From Zelonia costaricensis (lineage: Eukaryota > Euglenozoa > Kinetoplastea > Trypanosomatida > Trypanosomatidae): DNA of 29,290 bases. This document shows, piece after piece, positions 29,231 to 29,290 of this stretch; position 1 is the first letter of the stretch, and every line of letters begins with the position of its first letter. The notes beneath the pieces were generated by a model. That model saw nothing but the letters and a program-made list of their open reading frames with translations, made no database searches and was not told the DNA's origin. The DNA lies in assembly GCA_030849075.1 (NCBI GenBank), contig JASAOO010003216.1, positions 1 through 29,290 on the forward strand, in the 5' to 3' direction. A program made the translations under genes and the position numbers.

Positions 29231-29290
29231 TCACATACCAATGTTGCGCACAAACGCCTCGCTGTTCGGCGGGCGCTCGAGGAACTTGGC
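29231..29290 (-). CDS. thimet-type oligopeptidase / peptidyl-dipeptidase (M3 family), C-terminal end
   Basis: The last 19 codons and TGA stop of a gene that continues beyond the right edge. The visible tail, AKFLERPPNSEAFVRNIGM, resembles the conserved C-terminal end of M3 zinc metallopeptidases such as thimet oligopeptidase and oligopeptidase A (phenylalanine-leucine, glycine or acid, arginine, proline, then an alanine-phenylalanine-leucine/valine helix and a final glycine-leucine/methionine). The catalytic HExxH site lies outside the window, so the call rests on a short match plus my recollection that a thimet oligopeptidase gene lies near proline dehydrogenase in Leishmania. M3 enzymes cut short peptides in the cytosol or mitochondrion. 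Confidence 0.6.
   Translation of the reverse strand, partial: AKFLERPPNSEAFVRNIGM

Overview
The window looks like nuclear DNA of a trypanosomatid of the Leishmania group (Leishmaniinae). All nine coding regions I can support lie on the minus strand and have no introns. They are GC-rich and are separated by long non-coding stretches. Read in the sense direction, those stretches are dominated by pyrimidine tracts and (TG)n/(CA)n microsatellites. This is the layout expected of a polycistronic unit whose mRNAs are made by spliced-leader trans-splicing. From memory, the order (M3 oligopeptidase, two WD40 proteins, proline dehydrogenase, CDP-diacylglycerol synthase, tandem eS28 genes) resembles chromosome 26 of Leishmania; I could not check this. 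The species is not determined.

Layout in the direction of transcription (right to left): 29231-29290 is the last 19 codons of a thimet-type (M3) oligopeptidase. 26061-27950 encodes a 629-aa beta-propeller protein of unknown function, preceded by an overlapping upstream reading frame. 22990-24852 encodes a 620-aa protein with an N-terminal acylation signal, an EF-hand pair and a WD40 propeller. 15257-22989 is a 7.7-kb stretch with no convincing protein gene; it holds microsatellites, several strong splice-acceptor-like sites and one large inverted repeat at 22118-22194. 14783-15256 encodes a small Pro/Tyr-repeat protein. 11000-13150 encodes a 716-aa helical protein with an Arg/Gly-rich linker and a C-terminal U-box-like domain. 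8132-9823 is mitochondrial proline dehydrogenase. 3355-8131 is a second long non-coding stretch of 4.8 kb. 2080-3354 is CDP-diacylglycerol synthase. 930-1193 is ribosomal protein eS28, and 1-57 is the start of a second, identical-so-far eS28 copy.

The genes do not form a functional operon. They cover ribosome, phospholipid and proline metabolism, ubiquitin, and probable signalling or scaffold roles, as is normal for trypanosomatid polycistrons. Start codons were restricted to ATG. Candidate spliced-leader acceptors were taken as the first AG (sense strand) after a long AG-free pyrimidine-rich stretch. Such stretches also occur inside the long gaps, so these calls are provisional. The least explained items are the U-box protein, the acylated EF-hand/WD40 protein, the 77-nt inverted repeat and the two oversized gaps. 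I saw no clear evidence of a wholly new system.
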